A DNA stretch of 64,000 nt from Lutibacter sp. (GTDB lineage: Bacteria; Bacteroidota; Bacteroidia; Flavobacteriales; Flavobacteriaceae). Location: the NCBI GenBank assembly GCA_027449025.1, contig DAIDMK010000008.1, positions 1 through 64,000 of the forward strand. The letters are read 5' to 3'. Below the pieces are notes generated by a model. The model had not been told where the DNA came from and made no database searches. It saw only the letters and a program-made list of their open reading frames with translations. This document shows, piece by piece, positions 42,214-50,099 of the stretch; positions within the stretch are counted from its first letter, which is position 1, and every line of letters starts with the position of its first letter. The position numbers were made by a program, and so were the translations under genes.

Positions 42214-44772
42214 TTACCTAACTTCTTTCCTAAGTACTTCTAAGGGCGGACTTTTAATCACCCCCAAGCTATTTCCTAAGCCAATTGCCAAAACCAATAA
42301 GGTAATTCCGGGAAATAACACAACAAATGGAATTGGTGAAGGCATAAAAGGCGTATCAAAAGCCAACCATGCCAAAAGTTGGCTGCTAAGCAAAGACAAC
42401 AAAATACCCGAAAGCGAACCCAATACACCAAGATAAAGGTATTCCAAAGCGGTTATTTTAAGAATTTGATTACTTCTGGCACCAAGCGTCCGCAAAAGCA
42501 CACTTTCCCTAATACGTTGATATTTGCTTGTTTTAACAGCACCCAGCAACACAATAATTCCTGTGAGAATACTAAAAAATACCATAAAGTTGATGAGCCA
42601 AGAGATTTTATCGAGCAGCTTTTCAACTACCGTAAGCACTTGTCTTAAATCAATAATAGTCACATTGGGAAAGTTTTTTACCAATTCTTGTTGCACTTCA
42701 GCAGAAGCTATTTCATTGGGAACATTGGTAGTAAGTACGCGAAATTGTGGGGCATTTTCCATCACACCTGTGGGAAACAGGATGGTAAAATTCAGTTGCA
42801 TTTGTGCCCAATCAACTTTTCTAATACTACCAATAACAGTTTTTAACAATACGCCTTGCACATTGAAAGTGATTTTATCGCCAACAGTAACTTTGGCATC
42901 TTCAGCAAAATTATCGCTGACAGAAATAGGCACAAGCCTGTTATTGGTAACTTTTGGCGTCCAAACTCCTGCTATCAATGTTTCAGAGGCTGTAAGCGAA
43001 TCACGGTAAGAAACGCGAAATTCGTGGTTCAAGATCCAACGTCTTATTGTTGCGGTGGAGTCTTTCCTAATATCATTTACCAATCTTCCTTTAATACTTT
43101 GCAAGCGCATCGTTACAATGGGTATATTGTCCATTACCGGCAAGCCCTTGCTATTGATGGTATTGGCAACTGAATCTTTTTGTTCGGTTTGTACGTCCAA
43201 TAAAATCATATTTGGATTTTTGGCACTTGATTCCAATGAAGCTTGAGCCAATAATACATCTTTTGTAAAATAAAGCGTACTGATTAAAAAAGACCCCACA
43301 CCAATAGCCAAAATTAAAATTAAGGTTTGATTTTGGGGGCGAAATAAGTTCAATAAACTTTGACGCGCCACAAACCCCCAAGAAGTTGGAAAATATTTTT
43401 TAATACTTTTCATAAACAAGTTGGCAATGCCTGCCAATACTGAAAAGGTGATTAGAATACCGCCAACAAAAGCAAGCGAATACCGCCAATCTTTTAACAG
43501 CCAAAAGGAAAAAATAAAAATGAATAAAAATATGCCCAACAGCACCATAATTCCAGCTTTTCTCGACTTTAAGGTGTCTTCTTCCTGAACCCTTAATGCT
43601 TGCAAAGGAGAAACGTATAAAGTGTTCATTAGAGGATATAATGCAAATAAAACCGACATAAGAATCCCTAATAACAAACCCATTAAAATAACCTGCGGAG
43701 AAAAATTCATTTCCACATCAACAGGTAAAAGATTGCCCAAAAACAAAGGGAACAACTGCTGAAGCAACAAACCAAGAACGGTACCGATAACACCGCCTAA
43801 TAAACCTATTCCGGCAATTTGCAACAAATAAATAAGGAATGTTTGTTTTTTGGTGGCGCCAAGACATTTGAGTACGGCAACGGCGCGCAATTTTTCTTTG
43901 ATATAAATGTGGATAGCGCTTGCTATACCAACACAGCCCAACAACAATGCGATAAATGCCACCAGATTAAGAAACTTGCCGAAATTATCATATCTGCGAC
44001 CCAATCGCTCACTAGTAGAGATATGGGTATCCAAGTCGGCATCCTGCAAATCTATAACAGTTCCCAATTTTTTTTCCAATTGCTCCAAATTCATTGTTGG
44101 TGGCGCAACAAAATAAAAATCATAATTAATTCGGCTACCAGTTTGCACCAATCCAGTTTCTGAAATTAAGCGATAAGGAATAATTACCGGTGGCGCAATG
44201 GAACTAAAAATAGCATTGCTTCCTGGTGCTCCTTTTAACGAACCAGCAATCGGCAAGGATATTTTTCCTATTTTTATGCTATCGCCCACCTGCAAACCCA
44301 ATTGCAACAGCAATGTTGCATCAACCAAAGCAGCTTCTTGTTTTTGGTATTGATTTTCTGCCGATATGGGTTCTGTTTCCAACAATCCGTAAAAGGGAAA
44401 TCCCTCTTCCAGTCCCCTAACCTGAACCAATTTCGCAGCACCGGTTTTTGGAAAAGCAGCCATAGAGGAAAAGCTTATTTCTTTTGCATCGGCTCCTCCC
44501 AAAGAGTCCATTATTTTTACAACTTTTTCTGTTGGTGGCTGGTTGCTGTCTATTTTAAAATCGGCGCCCATTAAGGATTTTGACTGCAATGCAATGGTTT
44601 CTTTTAAAGTTTCACCAAAAGATTGTATGGAAACAACTGCAGCGATTCCCAAAACGATTGACGCCATAAAGAGCACCAGTTTTCTGCTGCTCGCTTTTCC
44701 ATCTCGCCACGCCATTTTTAAGAGCCATTGAAAAGATGCCTTTGATGAAGCTTCTTTGTTGCTGTTTATCAT
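42214..44772 (-). CDS. FtsX-type ABC transporter permease, YbbP-like
   Basis: An 852-residue inner-membrane permease. The opening WLLKMAWRDGKASSRKLVLFMASIVLGIAAVVSIQSFGETL is typical of YbbP-like permeases, followed by a large periplasmic domain. FtsX core domains occur twice (about 270-400 with ALLLGCVGIASAIHIYIKEKLRAVAVLKCLGATKKQ, and 735-850 with RESVLLRTLGARSNQILKITALEYLYLG), plus middle helices. It overlaps the ATPase gene by four bases (ATGA). With the divergent TesA-like gene this recreates the E. coli ybbP-ybbA-tesA neighbourhood. It probably exports or extracts a lipid-related substrate. Confidence 0.88.
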   Translation of the reverse strand: MINSNKEASSKASFQWLLKMAWRDGKASSRKLVLFMASIVLGIAAVVSIQSFGETLKETIALQSKSLMGADFKIDSNQPPTEKVVKIMDSLGGADAKEISFSSMAAFPKTGAAKLVQVRGLEEGFPFYGLLETEPISAENQYQKQEAALVDATLLLQLGLQVGDSIKIGKISLPIAGSLKGAPGSNAIFSSIAPPVIIPYRLISETGLVQTGSRINYDFYFVAPPTMNLEQLEKKLGTVIDLQDADLDTHISTSERLGRRYDNFGKFLNLVAFIALLLGCVGIASAIHIYIKEKLRAVAVLKCLGATKKQTFLIYLLQIAGIGLLGGVIGTVLGLLLQQLFPLFLGNLLPVDVEMNFSPQVILMGLLLGILMSVLFALYPLMNTLYVSPLQALRVQEEDTLKSRKAGIMVLLGIFLFIFIFSFWLLKDWRYSLAFVGGILITFSVLAGIANLFMKSIKKYFPTSWGFVARQSLLNLFRPQNQTLILILAIGVGSFLISTLYFTKDVLLAQASLESSAKNPNMILLDVQTEQKDSVANTINSKGLPVMDNIPIVTMRLQSIKGRLVNDIRKDSTATIRRWILNHEFRVSYRDSLTASETLIAGVWTPKVTNNRLVPISVSDNFAEDAKVTVGDKITFNVQGVLLKTVIGSIRKVDWAQMQLNFTILFPTGVMENAPQFRVLTTNVPNEIASAEVQQELVKNFPNVTIIDLRQVLTVVEKLLDKISWLINFMVFFSILTGIIVLLGAVKTSKYQRIRESVLLRTLGARSNQILKITALEYLYLGVLGSLSGILLSLLSSQLLAWLAFDTPFMPSPIPFVVLFPGITLLVLAIGLGNSLGVIKSPPLEVLRKEVR

Positions 44773-45455
44773 AGAGCCATCGTTTGGTTTTCAACAATTT
44801 TACCACCTTTTAATCGAAGAGTATGTTGGGTTTTTTGTGCCAAATCAATATCGTGGGTAACAATAACAAGGGTAGTTCCTAATTCTTTATTAAGATTGAA
44901 GAGCAATTCCACCACTTTTTCGCCAGTTTCCGCATCAAGATTTCCTGTAGGTTCATCGGCAAAAAGGATTGCAGGCTTGTTGGAAAATGCCCTAGCCACC
45001 GCCACTCTTTGTTGCTCACCTCCTGAAAGTTGTGATGGATAATGATGGTAACGATCTGCCAATCCTACTTTTTCCAACAATTCCATACCAATTTTAGCGG
45101 CATTTTTATCCCCTTGAAGTTCCAATGGCACTGCAACATTTTCGAGTGCGGTAAGTGTTGGTAGCAATTGAAAATCCTGAAAAACAAAACCAACTTTTTT
45201 ATTTCTCAATAAAGCACGTTCGTCTTCATTTAAAGTATTTAACTGAACACCACACAATTCTATATTTCCTGAATCTGAATGGTCAAGTCCTGCACAAAGC
45301 CCCAGCAAAGTTGTTTTACCGCTTCCTGAAGGACCTACAATTGAAAAAGTGGAGCCCTCCTCTATTCCGAAGGAAATATCATGAAGTACTGTTAATTTTT
45401 TAGCGCCGCTAGAATAAGTTTTCTTTAAGTTCTCAATGTTTAATATCTTTGCCAT
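44769..45455 (-). CDS. ABC transporter ATP-binding protein, YbbA/LolD-like
   Basis: A 228-residue ATPase. Walker A is VGPSGSGKTTLLGLCAGL, the Q-loop is VGFVFQDFQLLPTLTALENV, the signature is LSGGEQQRVAVARAF, Walker B is ILFADEPTGNLD, and the switch histidine is in VIVTHDIDLAQ. It belongs to the MacB/LolD/YbbA group that drives FtsX-type permeases by mechanotransmission. It is translationally coupled to the permease gene downstream and lies 72 bases from the divergent esterase gene. Confidence 0.94.
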   Translation of the reverse strand: MAKILNIENLKKTYSSGAKKLTVLHDISFGIEEGSTFSIVGPSGSGKTTLLGLCAGLDHSDSGNIELCGVQLNTLNEDERALLRNKKVGFVFQDFQLLPTLTALENVAVPLELQGDKNAAKIGMELLEKVGLADRYHHYPSQLSGGEQQRVAVARAFSNKPAILFADEPTGNLDAETGEKVVELLFNLNKELGTTLVIVTHDIDLAQKTQHTLRLKGGKIVENQTMAL

Positions 45456-45527
45456 AACCTATTCTTTTTCTTGTTTTTCGAATAAAGGCAAATTAAAGAA
45501 ATGATTTTAATTTAAACACCAAATGCT

Positions 45528-46220
45528 ATGCGAATCCTGTTAATGTTTTGTTATTTTTTGATACTTACCCTTTGTTTTTCCTGTGGTGAAAGCGCTAATA
45601 AAAAAGAGGAAAACAACGCAACAGAGATTGATAATGCAGCAATAAAAAATCAAAAAGCTGCAGATCATAAAATAATTCTTTTCTTCGGTACCAGTCTTAC
45701 TGCAGGTATGGGACTGGATCCTAATGAAGCTTTTCCGGCGGTTATTCAGGAAAAAATAGATTCTTTAAGTTTGCCATATGAAGTTGTAAATGCCGGTTTG
45801 AGCGGAGAAACCACGGCTGGCGGAAAAAACAGAATCAACTGGGTTTTAAATCAGAAGGTTGATGTTTTTGTTTTAGAGTTGGGCGCCAATGACGGCCTTC
45901 GCGGGGTTCCTCTATCAGAAACCAAAAGCAACTTACAAGCGATTATCGCAATAGTAAAAGAAAAAAATCCGGACACAAAAATAGTTTTGGTGGGAATGGA
46001 AATGCCGCCCAATCTGGGGGAAGCCTATACCTCCGAATTTAGAAATATATTTCCTGATCTTGCAGAAAAAAACAAACTGGAATTGGTTCCTTTTTTATTA
46101 CAAAATGTTGGAGGTATTAAGGAATTAAACCAGCCTGATGGCATTCATCCTACTGCGGAAGGACAAATAATTTTAGCCAACAATGTGTGGAAAATTCTAA
46201 AACCAGTACTCATAAATTAG
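45528..46220 (+). CDS. SGNH/GDSL esterase lipoprotein, TesA-like
   Basis: A 230-residue exported hydrolase. The signal ends in lipobox LCFSC. Block I is FFGTSLTAGMGL, with Thr replacing the usual Asp of GDSLTAG while the catalytic Ser is kept. Block II has NAGLSGETTAGG, block III GANDGLRG, and block V DGIHPTAEG with the Asp-His pair. This matches arylesterase/TesA (thioesterase I, lysophospholipase L1). It faces the YbbA/YbbP-like genes across a 72-base gap, as in E. coli, suggesting a joint role with lipid or acyl substrates at the envelope. Confidence 0.9.
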   Translation: MRILLMFCYFLILTLCFSCGESANKKEENNATEIDNAAIKNQKAADHKIILFFGTSLTAGMGLDPNEAFPAVIQEKIDSLSLPYEVVNAGLSGETTAGGKNRINWVLNQKVDVFVLELGANDGLRGVPLSETKSNLQAIIAIVKEKNPDTKIVLVGMEMPPNLGEAYTSEFRNIFPDLAEKNKLELVPFLLQNVGGIKELNQPDGIHPTAEGQIILANNVWKILKPVLIN

Positions 46221-46274
46221 TCTGAAATAATTTTCGATACGTTTTTTAAATCTTTTTACCTCAAATTAAAAATT

Positions 46275-46733
46275 ATGATTTTCAGAAGAGCAACAAAAAA
46301 TGACGTTCCTTTTATCATAAAAATGTTGGCAAATGACAAATTGGGAAAATTGAGGGAAAACTACCAAGATCCTTTGCCTGAAAGTTATTATGCGGCTTTT
46401 GAAATTATTAATTCAGATCCAAATCAGGAATTGATGGTTGTGGAAAACGAAAATAATCCTGAAATTCTAGGAACTTTTCAACTGACTTTTATTCCGTATT
46501 TGAGTTATCAAGGCAAATTAAGGGCACAAATTGAGAATGTATTTGTGCGGGAAGATTTAACAGGACAAGGAATTGGAAAAAAAATATTTGTTTGGGCTAT
46601 TGAAAGGGCAAAAGGGCGAAATGCGCATTTATTACAATTGACCAGCGATAAAAAAAGGCCCAGCGCCATTAAATTTTATGAAGATTTGGGTTTTATAGCT
46701 TCCCATGAAGGAATGAAATTACATTTTAAATAA
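46275..46733 (+). CDS. GNAT-family N-acetyltransferase
   Basis: A 152-residue acetyl-CoA-dependent transferase. IFRRATKNDVPFIIKML starts the fold, ENVFVREDLTGQGIGKKIFVWAIERAKGRN carries the acetyl-CoA pyrophosphate loop (QGIGKK), and KRPSAIKFYEDLGFIASHEGMKL is the usual closing motif. The acceptor is unknown. It is 54 bases after the esterase gene on the same strand, perhaps co-transcribed. Confidence 0.9.
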   Translation: MIFRRATKNDVPFIIKMLANDKLGKLRENYQDPLPESYYAAFEIINSDPNQELMVVENENNPEILGTFQLTFIPYLSYQGKLRAQIENVFVREDLTGQGIGKKIFVWAIERAKGRNAHLLQLTSDKKRPSAIKFYEDLGFIASHEGMKLHFK

Positions 46734-46863
46734 AAATATCAACTCTCTGGGCACATAAAAAATTTATGCTTAACTTTAGGTTGCACAAGCCAATTGACAT
46801 TTTAACAATTGATTTTGTGCCATAAAAATCAAATTAAAATTATTAGGACATTCACGGAAAACA

Positions 46864-47997
46864 ATGTACGTTATGCGAATCGTTTTTTTAATTGCAATCA
46901 TTATTCATGGGCTGATTCACATTTTGGGATTTCTTAAACCCTTCGGATTAAGTGAAATAAAAGAATTAACATCGCCTATTTCAAAACCTTTAGGTTTTTT
47001 TTGGCTATTGTGCACAGTGCTCTTCATAATTTATGGGACTTTATATTTTTTTGGCAACAAATACACTTGGATTTTTGGTTTAGCAGCTGTAATTCTATCG
47101 CAATTTCTGATTGTATGGTTTTGGAAAGACGCAAAATTTGGCTCAATTCCTAATATGATTATTTTGCTAAGTGTTTTTATATCCATTGCATCTACCAATT
47201 TTAAAAAAATGACTGCGCTTGAAACAACTCAAATATTATCGACTGTCTCTACCAGTCCATCAAAAATTATAACATTAAATGATATTTCGATATTGCCTGC
47301 CACTGTACAAAAATGGATTAAATCTACAGGGATTATTGGAAAACCCGAAATAAAATATGGTTGGCTAAAACAAAACGCATGGATAAAACTAAAACCCAAT
47401 CAAAAAGATTTTTATACAGCTGAAGCCTTTCAATATTCGACGATTGAAAATCCGGCATTTATTTGGACGGTAGCATTCGATATTATGTATATTCTAAACA
47501 TAAAGGGACGCGATAAGTTTGTTGATGGCAGAGGCGAAATGCTTATCAAAATGAATTCCTTAATTCCTATTGTGAATGAGAGTGGCAAAATGTTAGATGA
47601 AAGTTCCATGCAACGATACTTGGGTGAAATGGTTTGGCTTCCGTCGTTGGCTTTAAGCCCCTTTGTAACTTGGGAGGAAATTGATGATTTTTTTGCAAAA
47701 GCAACAATGAATTATAATGGAACCCAAGGAAGCGGAACCTTTTATTTCAATGAAAATGGAGACTTTATAAAATATATTGCATTGCGATATAAAGGAAATG
47801 AACCCAACTCAAAATCTTACCCTTGGGTGTTAACTGTTGATGATTATGATGAGTTTGAAGGGATTAGAGTTCCTTCAAAAATGAAAGCGACCTGGAAGTT
47901 GGATAAAGGCGATTGGACTTGGTTAAAACTGGAAATAGCTGAAATTAAATATAATAAAACGAGCTTATCAAATTTTGATAAACTGAGAAATGATTAA
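46864..47997 (+). CDS. Membrane protein of a DUF6544-like family
   Basis: A 377-residue protein. Four N-terminal transmembrane helices (about 4-22, 40-58, 66-86, 94-110) are followed by a soluble domain. Motifs in that domain include LPATVQKWIKSTGIIGKPEIKYGWLKQNAWIKLKP, MQRYLGEMVWLPSLAL and YPWVLTVDDYDEFEGIRVPSKMKATWKL, matching proteins I recall as DUF6544. Function unknown; the family name is from memory. The last ten codons lie inside an 88-base tandem duplication. Confidence 0.72.
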   Translation: MYVMRIVFLIAIIIHGLIHILGFLKPFGLSEIKELTSPISKPLGFFWLLCTVLFIIYGTLYFFGNKYTWIFGLAAVILSQFLIVWFWKDAKFGSIPNMIILLSVFISIASTNFKKMTALETTQILSTVSTSPSKIITLNDISILPATVQKWIKSTGIIGKPEIKYGWLKQNAWIKLKPNQKDFYTAEAFQYSTIENPAFIWTVAFDIMYILNIKGRDKFVDGRGEMLIKMNSLIPIVNESGKMLDESSMQRYLGEMVWLPSLALSPFVTWEEIDDFFAKATMNYNGTQGSGTFYFNENGDFIKYIALRYKGNEPNSKSYPWVLTVDDYDEFEGIRVPSKMKATWKLDKGDWTWLKLEIAEIKYNKTSLSNFDKLRND

Positions 47998-48145
47998 TGG
48001 CGAATCGCAGCTGTACCAATAGAAAATAAAATTTAAACAGATGAAACTAGCCATAACAAATTTTGATACACAGCAGAATGATTAATGGCGAATCGCATCT
48101 GTACCAATAGAAAATAAAAATTAAACAGATGAAAATAGCCATCAA
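47970..48145 (+). repeat. 88-bp tandem duplication spanning a stop codon
   Basis: Copy 1 (47970-48057) covers the last nine sense codons and stop of the DUF6544-like gene plus 60 bases; copy 2 (48058-48145) repeats it, about 80 of 88 positions identical. Shared cores include GATTAATGGCGAATCGCA and CTGTACCAATAGAAAAT. Differences cluster in the coding part: copy 1 encodes NFDKLRND-stop and copy 2 reads NFDTQQND-stop. Confidence 0.85.
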
Positions 48146-48177
48146 CAATACTTATTAAGATTGGCAAAGAAAATAAG

Positions 48178-48215
48178 AAGAAAGACTTCAGTAAATTTGC
48201 AGAAGCCTTTCTTTT
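48178..48215. terminator. Hairpin between convergent DUF6544-like gene and fhs
   Basis: AAGAAAGACTTC pairs with GAAGCCTTTCTT with one mismatch and a 12-base loop, followed by TTTAT and preceded by A-rich sequence. It could terminate from both sides. Confidence 0.55.
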
Positions 48216-48254
48216 ATGAAATAATCATCTAATTTGTAGGGTATTCTTAAACAA

Positions 48255-49931
48255 TTAAGACAATCCGGAAATCAAACCATTCTTATCAATTGTCATTCCC
48301 TCAGAAGCTGGGACGCCCGGCAATCCAGGCATGCGCATCATTTCACCCAAAATTGGGATGATAAAGCCTGCACCTGCAGAAATCTCAATTTCCCTAACCG
48401 TTACGGTAAATCCTGTTGGTCTTCCTATAATAGATTCATTATCCGTAAATGATTTTTGGGTTTTCGCCATACAAATTGGGAAATTATTAAAGCCCAATCT
48501 GTCGATTCTTTTTAAATTCAACAGTGCTTTTTTAGCAAAATTGACACCATCGGCACCATAAATTTCTTTGGCAATTGTTTCAATTTTTTCTTTTACCGGA
48601 GAATTCCAATCATACAATGGTTTAAATTGAGATTTGTTTGCATCCACAACTTTCACCACGGCTTCCGCCAATTTTACAGTACCGTTTCCTCCTTTTTCCC
48701 AACCTTCAGAAACAACTGCCTGAACGCCCATTGCAGCGCATTTTTCAATAATATAATCAACTTCTTCTTTTGAGTCGCTTATAAAAGAATTTATAGCCAC
48801 CACTGGTTCAATACTGAATTTTCTGATGTTTTCAATGTGCTTTTCTAAATTGCAAAAACCTTTTTTAATGAATGCCATGTTTGGCGTATTGTATTCTTCC
48901 TTTTTGGCACCTCCGTGGTGACGCAAGGCCCTGATTGTTGCAACCAACACCACAGCTTTCGGACTTAAATTGGCAGCCACACATTTAATGTTTAGGAATT
49001 TTTCGGCACCTAAATCAGCACCAAAACCGGCTTCGGTAATCACATAATTTGACAATGAAAGTCCCATTTTAGTAGCAATAATGGTGTTTGTGCCCTGTGC
49101 AATATTTGCAAACGGACCACCATGAATGATGGCTGGATTTTCTTCCAAAGTTTGTACCAAGTTTGGCTTAATGGCATCTCTCAATAAAATTGCCATCGCA
49201 TTTTCTGCCTTTAAATCACGAGCAAACACAGGTTTGTTATTGAAGGTAAACCCAACAAAAATATCACCCAAACGTTTTTTCAAATTTTCAAAATCGGTAG
49301 CCATACATAAAATAGCCATCACTTCAGAAGCTGGCGTAATATTAAAGCCATCTTCACGCGGAATACCATTAGCAGTACCACCCAATCCAATCACAATATT
49401 TCGCAAAGCCCTGTCATTCATGTCGATAACACGTTTCCAAACCACTGTTCTAGCATCAATATTTAGATTATTAACGGTACTTTGTAAATTATTATCGATT
49501 AATGCCGATAATAAATTGTTTGCTTTTTCTACTGCATTAAAATCACCTGTAAAATGAAGATTTATATCTTCCATAGGAATTACTTGCGAATAACCGCCAC
49601 CGGCTGCTCCGCCTTTAAGTCCAAAAACAGGGCCCAATGATGGTTCGCGTATAACAACTGTCGCCTGTTTTCCAATTTTATTTAAGCCTTCTGTTAACCC
49701 AATAGAAACGGTTGTTTTTCCTTCACCTGCTGGTGTTGGAGTAATGGCCGTAACTAAAATCAAATTATTTTTTTTAATTTTTTCTTCATCAATAAAACTC
49801 AAAGGCAACTTCGCTTTGTATTTCCCATACATTTCCAAATCATCTTCTTCAATACCTAACTTAGCAGCAATTTCTTTAATATGTATTAATTTTTTATCCT
49901 GTGCTATTTCTATATCCGATAAATATTTCAT
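48255..49931 (-). CDS. fhs: Formate-tetrahydrofolate ligase
   Basis: A 558-residue enzyme forming 10-formyl-tetrahydrofolate from formate, ATP and tetrahydrofolate. The ATP-binding P-loop is TAITPTPAGEGKTTVSIGL, then REPSLGPVFGLKGGAAGGGYSQVIPMEDINLHFTGD, and later KMGLSLSNYVITEAGFGADLGAEKF and the C-terminal MPGLPGVPASEGM. All are conserved in the family and the length is normal. It supplies one-carbon units for purines. It stands alone, divergent from secDF. Confidence 0.97.
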   Translation of the reverse strand: MKYLSDIEIAQDKKLIHIKEIAAKLGIEEDDLEMYGKYKAKLPLSFIDEEKIKKNNLILVTAITPTPAGEGKTTVSIGLTEGLNKIGKQATVVIREPSLGPVFGLKGGAAGGGYSQVIPMEDINLHFTGDFNAVEKANNLLSALIDNNLQSTVNNLNIDARTVVWKRVIDMNDRALRNIVIGLGGTANGIPREDGFNITPASEVMAILCMATDFENLKKRLGDIFVGFTFNNKPVFARDLKAENAMAILLRDAIKPNLVQTLEENPAIIHGGPFANIAQGTNTIIATKMGLSLSNYVITEAGFGADLGAEKFLNIKCVAANLSPKAVVLVATIRALRHHGGAKKEEYNTPNMAFIKKGFCNLEKHIENIRKFSIEPVVAINSFISDSKEEVDYIIEKCAAMGVQAVVSEGWEKGGNGTVKLAEAVVKVVDANKSQFKPLYDWNSPVKEKIETIAKEIYGADGVNFAKKALLNLKRIDRLGFNNFPICMAKTQKSFTDNESIIGRPTGFTVTVREIEISAGAGFIIPILGEMMRMPGLPGVPASEGMTIDKNGLISGLS

Positions 49932-49950
49932 GTTTAATAAATTTTAACCA

Positions 49951-49958
49951 CAAATATA
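49951..49958 (-). promoter_or_regulatory. -7 element of fhs
   Basis: On the minus strand TATATTTG lies 19 bases before the fhs start codon. No TTG was seen at the -33 position. Confidence 0.5.
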
Positions 49959-50028
49959 TAAAATTCATTATTCAGAATTGTTATAAATATAGATATGGCA
50001 ATTAAGCTATATAAAAAGAAAAAAAGAA

Positions 50029-50059
50029 TTGTCAGTTCATAATTGAAAGTATATATTTG
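50029..50059 (+). promoter_or_regulatory. Promoter of secDF: TTG-N20-TATATTTG
   Basis: TTG at 50029-50031 and TATATTTG at 50052-50059 fit the Bacteroidota consensus, 40 bases before the secDF ATG. It is among the clearest complete promoters in the window. Confidence 0.65.
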
Positions 50060-50099
50060 CACGTTAATTCAAACTTCTTTTATATTAAAATAAATTAAA

